Below, in pieces: positions 1 through 8,030 of a stretch of 64,000 nucleotides of DNA; position 1 is the stretch's first letter, and every line of letters begins with the position of its first letter. The stretch lies in NCBI RefSeq assembly GCF_035917575.1, contig NZ_CP109090.1, forward strand, positions 7,812,001-7,876,000, written 5' to 3'. The translations under genes and the position numbers were made by a program. The notes below the pieces were generated by a model, which was not told the origin of the DNA, ran no database searches, and saw only the letters and a list, made by a program, of their open reading frames with translations. Origin of the DNA: Streptomyces sp. NBC_01788 (GTDB lineage: Bacteria; Actinomycetota; Actinomycetes; Streptomycetales; Streptomycetaceae).

Positions 1-790
1 GGAAGACGGTCGAGGAGATCCCGTACTCCTCCGTCTCCGGAACGTGGTCGCCGTTCAGCTCCCTCACCCAGCCGGGGGCCTGCTGGGCGCGTTCCAGGTC
101 GAACAGCCGGGTGCCCAGTACGTCGCCGGCCCGCACCCGGCCGTGGATGGCCGGGACGACGCGCGCGAGCGGGTTGAGGCGGGTGAGCGCGGCCCGCAGC
201 CGTCCGGCCGACTCCTCTTCGACGAGGTCGAGCTTGTTCAGCACGATGACGTCCGCGAACTCGACCTGGTCCATCAGCAGGTCGCTGACCGTGCGCTCGT
301 CGTCCTCGTACTGGTCGAGACCGCGCTCGACGAGTTCGTCGCCGCCGGTCAGCTCGGGCAGGAAGCCGGCGGCGTCGACGACCGTGACCATGGTGTCGAG
401 CCGGGCCGTCTCGGCCAGGGTGGCGCCGTCGTCGCGGGCGAACGCGAACGTGGCCGCCACGGGCAGGGGTTCCGAAATGCCCGAGGACTCGATGAGCAGG
501 TAGTCGAAGCGGCCCTCGCGGGCCAGCCGGTCCACCTCTTCGAGCAGGTCGTCGCGCAGCGTGCAGCAGATGCAGCCGTTGGTCATCTCGACCAGGCGTT
601 CCTCGGTGCGTGAGAGGGCCGCCTCACCGCCGCGCACCAGGGCGGCGTCGATGTTGACCTCGCTCATGTCGTTGACGATGACGGCGACGCGCAGCCCCTC
701 ACGGTTGGCGAGGACGTGGTTGAGGAGGGTCGTCTTGCCCGCGCCGAGGAATCCGGACAGGACCGTGACGGGGAGTCGGTCGGAAGGCAT
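1..790 (-). CDS. CobW/COG0523-family GTPase, probable zinc metallochaperone (3' end outside window)
   Basis: This reads as a G3E-type P-loop GTPase, the family that delivers metal to target proteins. Close to the start there is a Walker A ([11 protein letters not shown]), then [12 protein letters not shown], then the family metal-binding motif GCICCT (CxCC), and later the NKLDLVEE base-recognition motif. At least 263 codons are present and the gene continues beyond the left edge. It starts 6 bp after the stop of the zinc-free L32 gene on the same strand, so both are probably transcribed from the Zur-box promoter. A zinc-starvation role is inferred from this context; the sequence alone does not separate zinc from cobalt or iron chaperones. 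Confidence 0.9.
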   Translation of the reverse strand, partial: MPSDRLPVTVLSGFLGAGKTTLLNHVLANREGLRVAVIVNDMSEVNIDAALVRGGEAALSRTEERLVEMTNGCICCTLRDDLLEEVDRLAREGRFDYLLIESSGISEPLPVAATFAFARDDGATLAETARLDTMVTVVDAAGFLPELTGGDELVERGLDQYEDDERTVSDLLMDQVEFADVIVLNKLDLVEEESAGRLRAALTRLNPLARVVPAIHGRVRAGDVLGTRLFDLERAQQAPGWVRELNGDHVPETEEYGISSTVF

Positions 791-796
791 CGGCGG

Positions 797-967
797 TCAG
801 CCCTCGGGGCGCAGCAGGCCGCGCTCGTAGGCCTTCACGAGCCGCTGGGGCACGAGGTACGCGACGCCGTCGACGGTGACCGGGACGAGGGCGGGTGTGG
901 CCGCCTTCCACTGGGCGCGGCGGTGGCGGGTGTTGCTGCGGGACATCTTGCGCTTGGGAACGGCCAT
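797..967 (-). CDS. rpmF: 50S ribosomal protein L32, cysteine-free (zinc-independent) paralog
   Basis: A 56-residue L32 that begins [20 protein letters not shown], the standard L32 start, but has no cysteine anywhere, whereas zinc-binding L32 carries four. Such C-minus paralogs replace the zinc form when zinc is scarce and release zinc from ribosomes. The start chosen has an AGGAGG site directly upstream; an in-frame upstream ATG has none. A Zur-box match lies about 50 bp upstream and a CobW-type GTPase follows after 6 bp, a typical Zur-regulated pairing in actinobacteria. Confidence 0.93.
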   Translation of the reverse strand: MAVPKRKMSRSNTRHRRAQWKAATPALVPVTVDGVAYLVPQRLVKAYERGLLRPEG

Positions 968-1015
968 GGGGTCCTCCTGGTTCGGGTCACCTTCGGTGAG
1001 CACCAGGAGGCTACA

Positions 1016-1030
1016 TGAAAACGAATCTCA
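1016..1030. promoter_or_regulatory. Zur box upstream of the zinc-free L32 gene
   Basis: TGAAAACGAATCTCA matches 12 of 15 positions of the Streptomyces Zur palindrome TGAAAATGATTTTCA as I recall it. It lies 49-63 bp upstream of the L32 start, where a promoter would be. Zinc-loaded Zur would repress the L32/CobW unit. Confidence 0.8.
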
Positions 1031-1049
1031 TTACTATTTGAGGGAAGGG

Positions 1050-1083
1050 CCGAGGCCGGCACCTTCGGGGGTGCCGGCCTCGG
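1050..1083 (-). terminator. Intrinsic hairpin terminator downstream of the His-rich gene
   Basis: Perfect 14-bp arms (1050-1063 and 1070-1083) enclose a 6-nt loop TTCGGG. It sits 25 bp beyond the stop of the His-rich gene and also insulates it from the Zur-controlled promoter. No U-tract is seen, as is usual in Streptomyces. Confidence 0.75.
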
Positions 1084-1107
1084 GTCGCTCGGGGGCTTCC
1101 GTCTGCG

Positions 1108-1410
1108 TCAGTGGTCGTCCCAGTGCCCCTCGTGGGTGGCGTGGCGGTGTCCGTCGTGCGCGTAGTCGACGTGGTCCTCGTGGGGCACGGCCACATGTCC
1201 GCAGCCCTCGCCGTGCTGGTGGTCGTGGTGGGCGTGGGTGGTGTGGCCGGTGGTCACGCACTCGTCGACATGGCCGTCGTGGAGCTTGTGGAGGTGTCCG
1301 TCGTGCGCGTAGTCGACGTGGTCGCCGTGCGGGACGGCGACGTGACCGCAGCCCTCGCCGTGGCTGTGGGTGTGGTCGTCGTGGGTGCGGTGTGCGGCGG
1401 CGGTGCTCAT
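1108..1410 (-). CDS. Histidine-rich putative metal-binding protein with an internal duplication
   Basis: About 100 residues, very rich in His and Asp, with two copies of a unit containing HGEGCGHVAVPH followed by DHVDYAHDGH. Each copy has one Cys and many His, so a metal-buffering or metal-delivery role is likely. No signal peptide or membrane segment is visible. The start was placed at MSTAAAHRTHDDHTH because a GGAG site precedes it and the upstream in-frame extension is low-complexity. It lies between the Zur-controlled L32/CobW unit and the Nur-controlled nickel permease, so zinc or nickel are both plausible. I saw no clear Zur or Nur box in its own promoter. Confidence 0.7.
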   Translation of the reverse strand: MSTAAAHRTHDDHTHSHGEGCGHVAVPHGDHVDYAHDGHLHKLHDGHVDECVTTGHTTHAHHDHQHGEGCGHVAVPHEDHVDYAHDGHRHATHEGHWDDH

Positions 1411-1613
1411 GCGCTGCTCCTGGGGGAGGGGATGTCGTCCGGCGGCCCGCGGGCGGTGCTGTCGCGGGCCGTGCGTCATGAAGTCAATATAGGTCGATTT
1501 GTGAGTATTCGAGGGGGATGCCATGGGGGCTGGGGCGTGCGCTCGGCCTGGCCGGGAGGGGTTCCACGGGGGCAGCCGAATTGACCGCCCCTTTGCTGCC
1601 TCATCCTTGTAGT

Positions 1614-1628
1614 TGCAACCTATGTGCA
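1614..1628. promoter_or_regulatory. Nur box upstream of the nickel permease
   Basis: TGCAA-CCTAT-GTGCA matches the nickel-uptake-regulator consensus tGCaa-N5-ttGCA at 9 of 10 fixed positions. It lies 58-72 bp upstream of the preferred permease start and overlaps an earlier in-frame GTG, which argues against that GTG being the true start. Nickel-loaded Nur would repress uptake here. Confidence 0.8.
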
Positions 1629-1686
1629 GAAACCTGGAGGTGCGGCTGAAGACAGCCGCTCAGCGACGACTAAGGCCCGCATCTCC

Positions 1687-2868
1687 ATGCCCACCGCACC
1701 CGGCACCGCTCCCACGAGCCCCGCCGCGACCGCTGCCGCACGGGGCCTCACCTGGCACCGCGTCCGCACGTCGATGACGCGGAGGGAGTGGGCCGGTGCC
1801 GGCGGGATGGCCGCCTTCATCCTCGCGCTGCACGTCATCGGCTGGTTCGCACTGGTCGCGATCGTCGCACCGCGGCACTACAGCGTGGGCACCCAGGCCT
1901 TCGGTACGGGCATGGGAGTCACCGCCTACACGCTCGGCATGCGGCACGCCTTCGACGCCGACCACATCGCCGCGATCGACAACACCACCCGCAAGATGAT
2001 GGGGGAGGGCAGGCGCCCCTTGTCGGTCGGCTTCTGGTTCTCCCTCGGACACTCCACGATCGTCTTCACCCTGGCACTCCTGCTCTCCCTGGGCGTGAGA
2101 GCGCTGGCCGGTCCCGTCCGCGACGACGACTCCGAACTGCACGACATCACCGGCTGGATCGGCACGACCGTCTCCGGAACGTTCCTCTACGTCATCGCGA
2201 TCATCAACCTGCTCATCATGGTGGGCATCTGGAAGGTCTTCCGGCGGATGCGGGCCGGCCACTTCGACGAGGCGGCCCTGGAGGAGCGGCTCGCCAACCG
2301 AGGCCTGATGAACCGGCTGCTCGGACCCCTGACGAAGGCCGTCACCAAGCCGTGGCAGATGTATCCGCTGGGTCTGCTCTTCGGCCTCGGCTTCGACACC
2401 GCGACGGAGATCGCGCTGCTGGTGCTCGCCGGTTCGGGCGCCGCCTCCGGACTGCCCTGGTACGCCATCCTCTGCCTGCCGGTGCTCTTCGCGGCCGGCA
2501 TGTCGCTGCTGGACACGATCGACGGCTCGTTCATGAACTTCGCCTACGGCTGGGCCTTCTCCAGGCCGGTCCGCAAGGTCTACTACAACCTCACCATGAC
2601 GGGACTGTCCGTCGCCGTCGCGCTCATCATCGGCACCGTGGAACTCCTCGGCCCGATCGCCGGCAAGGCGGGCCTGCATGGCCGCTTCTGGGGCTGGGTG
2701 TCCGGCCTCGACCTGAACATCGTCGGCTATGTCGTCGTCGGCCTGTTCGTCGCCACCTGGGCCGTTGCCGCGGTGCTGTGGAGGCTCGGCCGCATCGAGG
2801 AGAAGTGGGAAGCGGGCATGACCGGCACGGCGCCGGCGGAACGGGCCGCCGAGCACAGCGCCCGATAG
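1687..2868 (+). CDS. nicT: NiCoT-family nickel/cobalt transporter (HoxN/NixA/NicT type)
   Basis: About 393 residues with around eight hydrophobic segments. It has the three NiCoT signatures: RHAFDADHIAAIDN (the HX4DH ligand motif of the second helix), LGFDTATEIALL and GMSLLDTIDG. It imports Ni2+ and possibly Co2+ across the cytoplasmic membrane for nickel enzymes. The start is uncertain: an ATG at 1687 or one at 1774 are both possible; the GTG at 1624 overlaps the Nur box and is less likely. The next gene, an Fe-type superoxide dismutase, also has a Nur box, so both respond to nickel. Confidence 0.9.
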   Translation: MPTAPGTAPTSPAATAAARGLTWHRVRTSMTRREWAGAGGMAAFILALHVIGWFALVAIVAPRHYSVGTQAFGTGMGVTAYTLGMRHAFDADHIAAIDNTTRKMMGEGRRPLSVGFWFSLGHSTIVFTLALLLSLGVRALAGPVRDDDSELHDITGWIGTTVSGTFLYVIAIINLLIMVGIWKVFRRMRAGHFDEAALEERLANRGLMNRLLGPLTKAVTKPWQMYPLGLLFGLGFDTATEIALLVLAGSGAASGLPWYAILCLPVLFAAGMSLLDTIDGSFMNFAYGWAFSRPVRKVYYNLTMTGLSVAVALIIGTVELLGPIAGKAGLHGRFWGWVSGLDLNIVGYVVVGLFVATWAVAAVLWRLGRIEEKWEAGMTGTAPAERAAEHSAR

Positions 2869-2904
2869 CTCGGCGGGTCACCCTTGTTGCTGCTAGCATG
2901 CACT

Positions 2905-2919
2905 TGCAACTCATGCGCA
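2905..2919. promoter_or_regulatory. Nur box upstream of sodF
   Basis: TGCAA-CTCAT-GCGCA matches the Nur consensus tGCaa-N5-ttGCA at 8 of 10 fixed positions and lies 25-39 bp upstream of the sodF start. Repression of sodF by nickel-bound Nur is established in S. coelicolor; the site here implies the same switch. Confidence 0.8.
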
Positions 2920-2943
2920 ATAAGTCGAAGGATGATGTTGGAC

Positions 2944-3585
2944 ATGCCGGTCTACACGCTCCCGGAGCTCCCGTACGACTACGCGGCGCTCGCCCCGGTC
3001 ATCAGCCCCGAGATCATCGAGCTGCACCACGACAAGCACCACGCGGCCTACGTCAAGGGCGCCAACGACACGCTGGAGCAGCTGGCCGAGGCGCGGGACA
3101 AGGAGTCGTGGGGCTCGATCAACGGCCTGGAGAAGAACCTGGCCTTCCACCTCTCCGGGCACATCCTGCACAGCATCTACTGGCAGAACATGACCGGCGA
3201 CGGGGGCGGCGAGCCGCTGGAGAAGGACGGCGTCGGGGAACTGGCCGAGGCCATCGCCGAATCGTTCGGCTCCTTCGCGGGATTCAAGGCGCAGCTGTCC
3301 AAGGCCGCGGCCACGACCCAGGGTTCGGGCTGGGGCGTGCTGGCGTACGAGCCGCTGAGCGGCCGCCTGGTCGTGGAGCAGGTCTACGACCACCAGGGCA
3401 ACGTCGGCCAGGGCTCCACCCCGATCCTCGTCTTCGACGCCTGGGAGCACGCCTTCTACCTCCAGTACAAGAACCAGAAGGTGGACTTCATCGAGGCGAT
3501 GTGGCAGGTCGTCAACTGGCAGGACGTGGCCAGGCGCTACGCCGCCGCCAAGGAGCGCGGTGACAGCCTGTTGCTCGCGCCGTGA
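2944..3585 (+). CDS. sodF: Superoxide dismutase, Fe (FeZn) type
   Basis: 213 residues starting [20 protein letters not shown], closely like Streptomyces FeZn-SOD. Metal ligands are visible: His in [13 protein letters not shown], His in [12 protein letters not shown], and Asp and His in [14 protein letters not shown]. It disproportionates superoxide in the cytoplasm. The start was set at the ATG giving the canonical N-terminus; earlier in-frame codons cross the Nur box. In Streptomyces the Ni-SOD (sodN) replaces this enzyme when nickel is plentiful, so the adjacent nickel permease and the shared Nur sites make functional sense. A bidirectional terminator follows. Confidence 0.95.
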   Translation: MPVYTLPELPYDYAALAPVISPEIIELHHDKHHAAYVKGANDTLEQLAEARDKESWGSINGLEKNLAFHLSGHILHSIYWQNMTGDGGGEPLEKDGVGELAEAIAESFGSFAGFKAQLSKAAATTQGSGWGVLAYEPLSGRLVVEQVYDHQGNVGQGSTPILVFDAWEHAFYLQYKNQKVDFIEAMWQVVNWQDVARRYAAAKERGDSLLLAP

Positions 3586-3650
3586 CGACGTAGTCCCGCG
3601 AATGTCCTGCTCGTGATCGTCTTCTCACCCTTCACCGGCAGGCGCACAGC

Positions 3651-3689
3651 GAAGTGCTCCCCCTGGCACACTGCCCGGGGGAGCACTTC
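3651..3689. terminator. Bidirectional hairpin terminator
   Basis: Perfect 13-bp arms (3651-3663 and 3677-3689, GAAGTGCTCCCCC) separated by 13 nt, between the convergent sodF and the isocitrate-lyase-like gene. Confidence 0.8.
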
Positions 3690-3726
3690 CGCGTGACCTC
3701 GACCGGTCAGTGGCCCGAAGCCCGAG

Positions 3727-4545
3727 TCAACTGGGCTCGGAGAGAAGCGTGTTGAGTTCCGGAAAGGTGAGGCCGCCGGACAGGGATTCGTAGCCGCCGG
3801 TGTCGAAGAGCTCCCGCGCGGCACGGCGGGCGGCGGCGTATGCGGCCTGCGCCACACCCGGGCCGAGGCTGACGCGGGCCACGCCCAGGGCGCCCAGCTC
3901 GGCGACGCTCGGGGCGCCGGGGCCTGCCATGACGTTCAGCGGTACGGAGATGCCCTCGGTCAGCGCCGCGATCGTGGTCTTGTCGGTGACACCGGGAACG
4001 AAGACGCCGTCCGCGCCGGCATCCACGTACCGGCGTGCCCGGGCCAGGGTCTCCTCGAGCCGGGTGTCCGGGTCCCCGAGTCCCAACAGGTACGTGTCGA
4101 CACGGGCGTTGAGGAACAACTCAGCGCCCGCGCGCTCAGCGGCCCGCCGGGCGGCGGCCAGCCGCGTCGCCAGCTCCGCCGGGGCTCGGGTGCCGTCCTC
4201 GATGTTGACGCCGACGGCACCCGCCGCGAGCACCCCCGTGACGGTCTCGGCGACCTCGGCCGCGTCCTGCCCGTAGCCGCCCTCGATGTCGGCGGTGACC
4301 GGAACCGCGACTGCGGCGGCGACGCGGGAGATCAACCCCAGCGCCTGATCGCGGCCGAGCGTGTCACCGTCCGGCGACCCCAACGACCAGGCTACGCCCG
4401 CACTCGTGGTGGCGATCGCGGAGGCCCCCGCGGACTCGACGACCCGGGCGCTCGCCACGTCCCAGGCATTGGCGAGCGCGAGGGGCGCGGCGGACGTGTG
4501 CAGGGAACGGAAGAGCCGGGCCTTGGCCGGCTGCGTGGAGGTCAT
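3727..4545 (-). CDS. Isocitrate lyase / phosphoenolpyruvate mutase superfamily protein
   Basis: 272 residues forming an ICL/PEPM-type TIM barrel. Recognisable pieces are ALANAWDVASARVVESAG near the N-terminus, VPVTADIEGGYG (the Asp/Glu metal and substrate strand), VNIEDG, LFLNARVDTYL and VPLNVMAGPG. The family cleaves or forms C-C bonds in 2-methylisocitrate, oxaloacetate or related acids; this subgroup lacks the KKCGH catalytic motif of true isocitrate lyases, so the substrate is unknown. The ATG at 4545 is preferred over one 33 bp upstream because it gives the usual N-terminus. Two insertion elements lie upstream and separate it from the tautomerase gene it originally followed. Confidence 0.85.
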   Translation of the reverse strand: MTSTQPAKARLFRSLHTSAAPLALANAWDVASARVVESAGASAIATTSAGVAWSLGSPDGDTLGRDQALGLISRVAAAVAVPVTADIEGGYGQDAAEVAETVTGVLAAGAVGVNIEDGTRAPAELATRLAAARRAAERAGAELFLNARVDTYLLGLGDPDTRLEETLARARRYVDAGADGVFVPGVTDKTTIAALTEGISVPLNVMAGPGAPSVAELGALGVARVSLGPGVAQAAYAAARRAARELFDTGGYESLSGGLTFPELNTLLSEPS

Positions 4546-4651
4546 GCCCGGAGTCAAACACGCCCGCCGCGCATCCACCGGCGAGAAAACGACATCGACG
4601 CCGATCCGGGCCCCTTTCGGAGCCCCCAGAGCGAACCCGACGTCGGCTTAG

Positions 4652-4816
4652 TACTCCAGCAGCACTTTGACGTTTTCCCTGTTCAGGGGCGGTTTGGGTG
4701 AGTGTAGTGGGCTGGTTGCCAGCCCGTGTTCTCTTTCCCGGACCGCCCCTCGATCGTGTGCAGCCGCCGCTGATAGTGGCAGCGGCGGGCGACGGCTTGG
4801 CGTCGTCTGCGCCAGT
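4652..4816 (+). repeat. Left terminal inverted repeat of element A (165 bp)
   Basis: Exact reverse complement of 6079-6243 over all 165 bp. It lies just past the annotated transposase stop. In the -1 frame it encodes QAVARRCHYQRR and following residues, the conserved C-terminal tail of this transposase family, so the repeat overlaps probable coding sequence. Confidence 0.95.
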
Positions 4817-4825
4817 GTGACCATC

Positions 4826-6067
4826 TCAGTGAGCGTGTGCTGATGACGGTCTGGTGAACCGCGATGGATGAGTGACCAGTTGCCAGGAGCCGCCGAACTT
4901 CTGCCACGGTGAGGGGCGCGAGGCAGGAACCGTTTCTGCTGCCCCCTTTGCTGCGGCGTCGACGGCCATGACGGCGAGGAAGGCATGCGCCAGTATGGCC
5001 AGGGTGATGTGCCGCATCCAGCCGGTGTAGCGGCGGACTTCGTACTGGTCGAGGCCGCATTCGTTCTTCGCGGCCTGGAAGGCTTCCTCGATGGCCCAGC
5101 GCATCCCGGCGACGCGTGCCAGGTCCTCGACCGTGGTGCCGAGGGGTGCGTAGGCGAGGTAGTAGGCGATCTGATCGGGCTTGCTGATGCTGCGGCGTGC
5201 CAGTGCCCACCGCTGGTGGGTGGGCATCTCGCCGTCGAGGTCCTCGATGGACGTGATCTGCAGGGCGGCCCAGTGGTAGATGCGCGGGCCCTTGGCGCCG
5301 TCACCGCACGAACGTCGCTCCCACGCTTCGCCCGGTGCCTGGGAGAAGAGGTGATCGATGCGTCCGAAGTGCGGCACCTGCTGGGACTTGGGGACCGCGA
5401 GCACATACCCCAGACCGGTTTCCTCCAGCATGCGGCGCAGCCGCCACTCCTGGCCGTAGGCTGAGTCCGCGGTCACCCAGGCGATCGGCAGTGGCGAGGC
5501 GATTGCCCGCAGCACCATGGCCTTGGCCAGGTCGGGCTTGGTGGCGAAGGCCCGCTCGTCGGGGATGTGGGCGGCGCGGCAGCGGTCGCGGTCGTCGGTC
5601 CAGGACTTGGGCAGGTACAACTCCCGGTCCACCAGGGCGCGTCCACGTGTAGTGGCGTAGGCGGCGAACACGCCGATCTGGCAGTTCTCGGTGCGGCCGG
5701 CGGTGCCGGAGTACTGGCGCTGCACGCCGGCCGAGGTGGTGCCCTTCTTGAGGAAGCCGGTGTCGTCGAGGATGAGAACCCCGTCGGGCTCGCCGAGCCG
5801 TTCGGCTACGTAGTGCTGGAGGTCGTCGCGGAGTTCATCGGCGTCCCAGCGGGCGCCGTTCAGGAGCCGCTGGAGGCGGTCGGGTGTGCGGTGTCCGGCG
5901 TATTCGGCCAGCTGCCAGCCGTTTTTGCGGCCGACCGGGCCCAACAGTCCGCGGATGTAGTCACGCATCCTGTAACGCGGCTCGACGCGCTTGAAGCGGT
6001 GGCCGGTACGCAGGAACAGTTCCTCGAGTTCGTCGTTCCAGATCTCAACTGCACGCTCGTCGATCAC
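4826..6067 (-). CDS. IS701-family DDE transposase, probably extended by a -1 frameshift
   Basis: The zero frame gives 413 residues. Features are the N-terminal DNA-binding part ([30 protein letters not shown]), a first catalytic Asp in [14 protein letters not shown], a second in [10 protein letters not shown], and the Glu in [22 protein letters not shown]. The zero-frame C-terminus after residue 375 is unlike the family. The -1 frame continues with [31 protein letters not shown], which is the usual family tail, and stops at 4683 for about 461 residues. A heptamer A-AAG-GGG in the zero frame at 4943-4949 would allow that shift. Either programmed frameshifting or a recent indel explains it. Confidence 0.9.
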   Translation of the reverse strand: MIDERAVEIWNDELEELFLRTGHRFKRVEPRYRMRDYIRGLLGPVGRKNGWQLAEYAGHRTPDRLQRLLNGARWDADELRDDLQHYVAERLGEPDGVLILDDTGFLKKGTTSAGVQRQYSGTAGRTENCQIGVFAAYATTRGRALVDRELYLPKSWTDDRDRCRAAHIPDERAFATKPDLAKAMVLRAIASPLPIAWVTADSAYGQEWRLRRMLEETGLGYVLAVPKSQQVPHFGRIDHLFSQAPGEAWERRSCGDGAKGPRIYHWAALQITSIEDLDGEMPTHQRWALARRSISKPDQIAYYLAYAPLGTTVEDLARVAGMRWAIEEAFQAAKNECGLDQYEVRRYTGWMRHITLAILAHAFLAVMAVDAAAKGAAETVPASRPSPWQKFGGSWQLVTHPSRFTRPSSAHAH

Positions 6068-6078
6068 GCCGGGAGGCT

Positions 6079-6243
6079 ACTGGCGCAGACGACGCCAAGC
6101 CGTCGCCCGCCGCTGCCACTATCAGCGGCGGCTGCACACGATCGAGGGGCGGTCCGGGAAAGAGAACACGGGCTGGCAACCAGCCCACTACACTCACCCA
6201 AACCGCCCCTGAACAGGGAAAACGTCAAAGTGCTGCTGGAGTA
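6079..6243 (-). repeat. Right terminal inverted repeat of element A (165 bp)
   Basis: Exact reverse complement of 4652-4816. It starts 12 bp upstream of the transposase start codon, so the transposase promoter must lie in it. It looks like an inverted copy of the transposase 3' end. Confidence 0.95.
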
Positions 6244-6295
6244 TTAGTACTCCAGCTGCACTTCGTGACCAGGTGGTGGTCTCGGTGGTGAGTCG

Positions 6296-6518
6296 TCACT
6301 GGTAGTGGTTGCGTCTGGCGGCGGCCGGGTGGTGCCTGCGCCAGGTGGACCAGTGCAGCAGCGTGGTGAGGGTCCGCGCAGGCGGCACGAGCAGCATGCC
6401 GAAGGCGGATCTGGGAGAGGGTCAGGTCGATCGGGGTGCGGTTGTGGGCGGCCCGGGTTGGGTCTACGGGGCGGGTGAGGAAGGCCAGCGCGAGCATGGC
6501 GACGCGTCGGGCGCCGGC
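6296..6518 (-). pseudogene. Transposase C-terminal remnant of element B
   Basis: One frame gives VAMLALAFLTRPVD then DLTLSQIR; a second frame from about 6400 gives LLHWSTWRRHHPAAARRNHY and a stop at 6296. These are consecutive parts of an IS701-type transposase tail joined by a frameshift. Everything upstream of the LALAFL segment is missing and is replaced by the HEAT-repeat gene, whose stop at 6519-6521 abuts the remnant. Confidence 0.8.
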
Positions 6519-7730
6519 CTATTGGTCAGCCTGGACAATCCCGGCGTAGACGCGCAGGTCAGAGTGCCTGGTCGGCACCTTCCACCGACGGAAAGCGTCC
6601 ATCCCACCGGATGGCCAGCCAGCCTCGTCCTGGTCGGCGACGAAGCGCACGACACGCTGCTGCACGTCGCTCAGGTCACCGAAGGACTGCGGCGGTTCGG
6701 CGGGATCGTCCGGGAAAACCAGCCTGAACAGCGTCTCCGCCGTGTAGTACCTGTCGTCGAACGCCTCGGCGCCCCTGCAGTCAGCCAGGCCGACCAGTAT
6801 GGCATCGACCGCCCGGAGCGTCGTGGCTTCGGATGTTTCGGCCAGAGCCATCGCCGCGAGACTCATGTAGGAGCCGCTCAGGAACGACATGGTCTCGGTC
6901 TTCTCAGGCGGCCGGGCGACGACCTGTGTCAGCACGTCGACGACGGCCGGGTCGGCGATGCCGAATCGCGTCAATGCGAAGGCGGAGGCCCAACGCAGCT
7001 CGACGATCGGGCTGTCCAGGTAGCGCCGGATGAAGGGCACGGTCGCCGGTTCGCCGAGCAGGCCGAGGGCAACGATTCCCGTCGCCGCCGCGCCGGGCGA
7101 GACTTCATCGGCGATGAAAGCCTCCAAGAGAGGAATCGACGTCGCCGCGGATTCGGGGAACCACGCCAGCAAGTTCGCCGTCTTGGCCCGCAGTTCAGGG
7201 CTGTCCGAGGTCAGCAGGACAGCGAGTGCGGGAAGTGCTTCGCGGACGGCGTCATACGAACGCACCACCGCTTCGGCGTCAATGAGCACTTGCGCGCAGC
7301 TCCCCTCGCGCTGTTTGCGCTGCTCATCGTCCGCCGCTTCGTCGATCCACTGAGCCCAGTCGTCGGCTTCGCCGCGTATATCCGCCAGGGAGGCGCGGTC
7401 TTCCCGTGGGTCATAGCCGTTCGGCAGATAGTTGTTGTCCAGCCCGATCGCGATGGCGACCAGCAGACCGACGAACCGATGCCTGTTGACCAATCTCGGG
7501 TCGAGTGCCATCCGCACAAGGAACGGAACGGTGTACACCGCAGCCTGCGATCGCGTGCCCTGGTGGACGATATGGTTCGCGAGCTGCGCACTCGGCGGGT
7601 ACCGGCCGTCCCAGACCCCCGCCTGCATCGCCCGGAGGTGACCGGGGACGTCGTCGGCCATGCCGTAGGAGTGCTGCAGCTGGGCCCAGGGCACATCGTC
7701 CAGGCCGGTGAGAGGGTCGTCATCCGTCAC
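6519..7730 (-). CDS. HEAT-repeat protein carried inside element B
   Basis: About 403 residues with repeated helical pairs of HEAT type, for example SPELRAKTANLLAWFP, GIVALGLLGEPATVPFIRRY and VELRWASAFALTRFG, starting around residue 140. No enzymatic motif, signal peptide or membrane helix is visible; HEAT arrays usually bind proteins or nucleic acid. The GTG at 7730 is preferred since AGGA lies 9 nt upstream; an in-frame ATG at 7781 has a poorer site. The gene occupies the space where the transposase of element B should be, so it is either cargo or a later acquisition. Function unknown. Confidence 0.75.
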   Translation of the reverse strand: MTDDDPLTGLDDVPWAQLQHSYGMADDVPGHLRAMQAGVWDGRYPPSAQLANHIVHQGTRSQAAVYTVPFLVRMALDPRLVNRHRFVGLLVAIAIGLDNNYLPNGYDPREDRASLADIRGEADDWAQWIDEAADDEQRKQREGSCAQVLIDAEAVVRSYDAVREALPALAVLLTSDSPELRAKTANLLAWFPESAATSIPLLEAFIADEVSPGAAATGIVALGLLGEPATVPFIRRYLDSPIVELRWASAFALTRFGIADPAVVDVLTQVVARPPEKTETMSFLSGSYMSLAAMALAETSEATTLRAVDAILVGLADCRGAEAFDDRYYTAETLFRLVFPDDPAEPPQSFGDLSDVQQRVVRFVADQDEAGWPSGGMDAFRRWKVPTRHSDLRVYAGIVQADQ

Positions 7731-8030
7731 AGCAGCAGATCCTGGCATACCAGGATTCCGTCCTGCGATTCGAGTGGTCATGCGATCACCCGCGACCCGG
7801 GGTCGAGGAACACACGTGCGTCAGCTCGTGAATTGAGCCGACGTCGGCCCAGGTGAACGGCTGACAGAGCGATGCTCGACCGGCTCTCCTTCCAGCTCCC
7901 CAACCTGCTCGACGGCCTGCGTCCGCTGCGTGACCCAGACGCCACCGAAGAGGAATGACCGGTTCCTGGCCCGCCCCGCCGGAGGGGAGAAACCTGGACG
8001 ATCACCTGATCACGAAGTGCGGCTGGAGTA

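Larger units (their letters stand above)
4652..6243 (-). mobile_element. IS701-like insertion sequence (element A) with TTAG target duplication
   Basis: A 1,592-bp element with ends TACTCCAGC..., flanked by TTAG at 4648-4651 and 6244-6247. The terminal inverted repeats are 165 bp each and identical at every position. One transposase gene occupies almost everything between them. The right-hand TTAG is shared with a second, related element, so the two are in tandem. Confidence 0.92.
6248..8030. mobile_element. IS701-like element B: related ends, decayed transposase and a HEAT-repeat passenger gene
   Basis: The outer ends are inverted repeats of about 33 bp with few mismatches: the left begins TACTCCAGCTGCACTTCGTG and the right, on the other strand, TACTCCAGCCGCACTTCGTG. 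TTAG flanks both sides (6244-6247 and 8031-8034). Inside, only the transposase C-terminus survives (6296-6518) next to an intact HEAT-repeat gene. Between 7731 and 8030 I see no transposase N-terminus, only a possible 28-codon plus-strand ORF at 7872-7958 of unknown meaning. Confidence 0.75.

Noticed and set aside
1475..1510. Zur or ArsR-type operator upstream of the His-rich gene
   Set aside because: The AT-rich stretch has no acceptable match to the Zur palindrome and only a weak inverted repeat.
1624..1686. GTG 1624 as the start of the nickel permease
   Set aside because: It lies within the Nur box, has no ribosome site and adds a non-conserved extension.
7872..7958. 28-codon plus-strand ORF inside element B as a gene
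   Set aside because: No clear ribosome site and no recognisable family; kept only as a remark.
4652..8030. Elements A and B as a single composite transposon
   Set aside because: Each has its own pair of ends and TTAG; the tandem layout is better explained by two insertions. Joint mobilisation through the outer ends remains possible.
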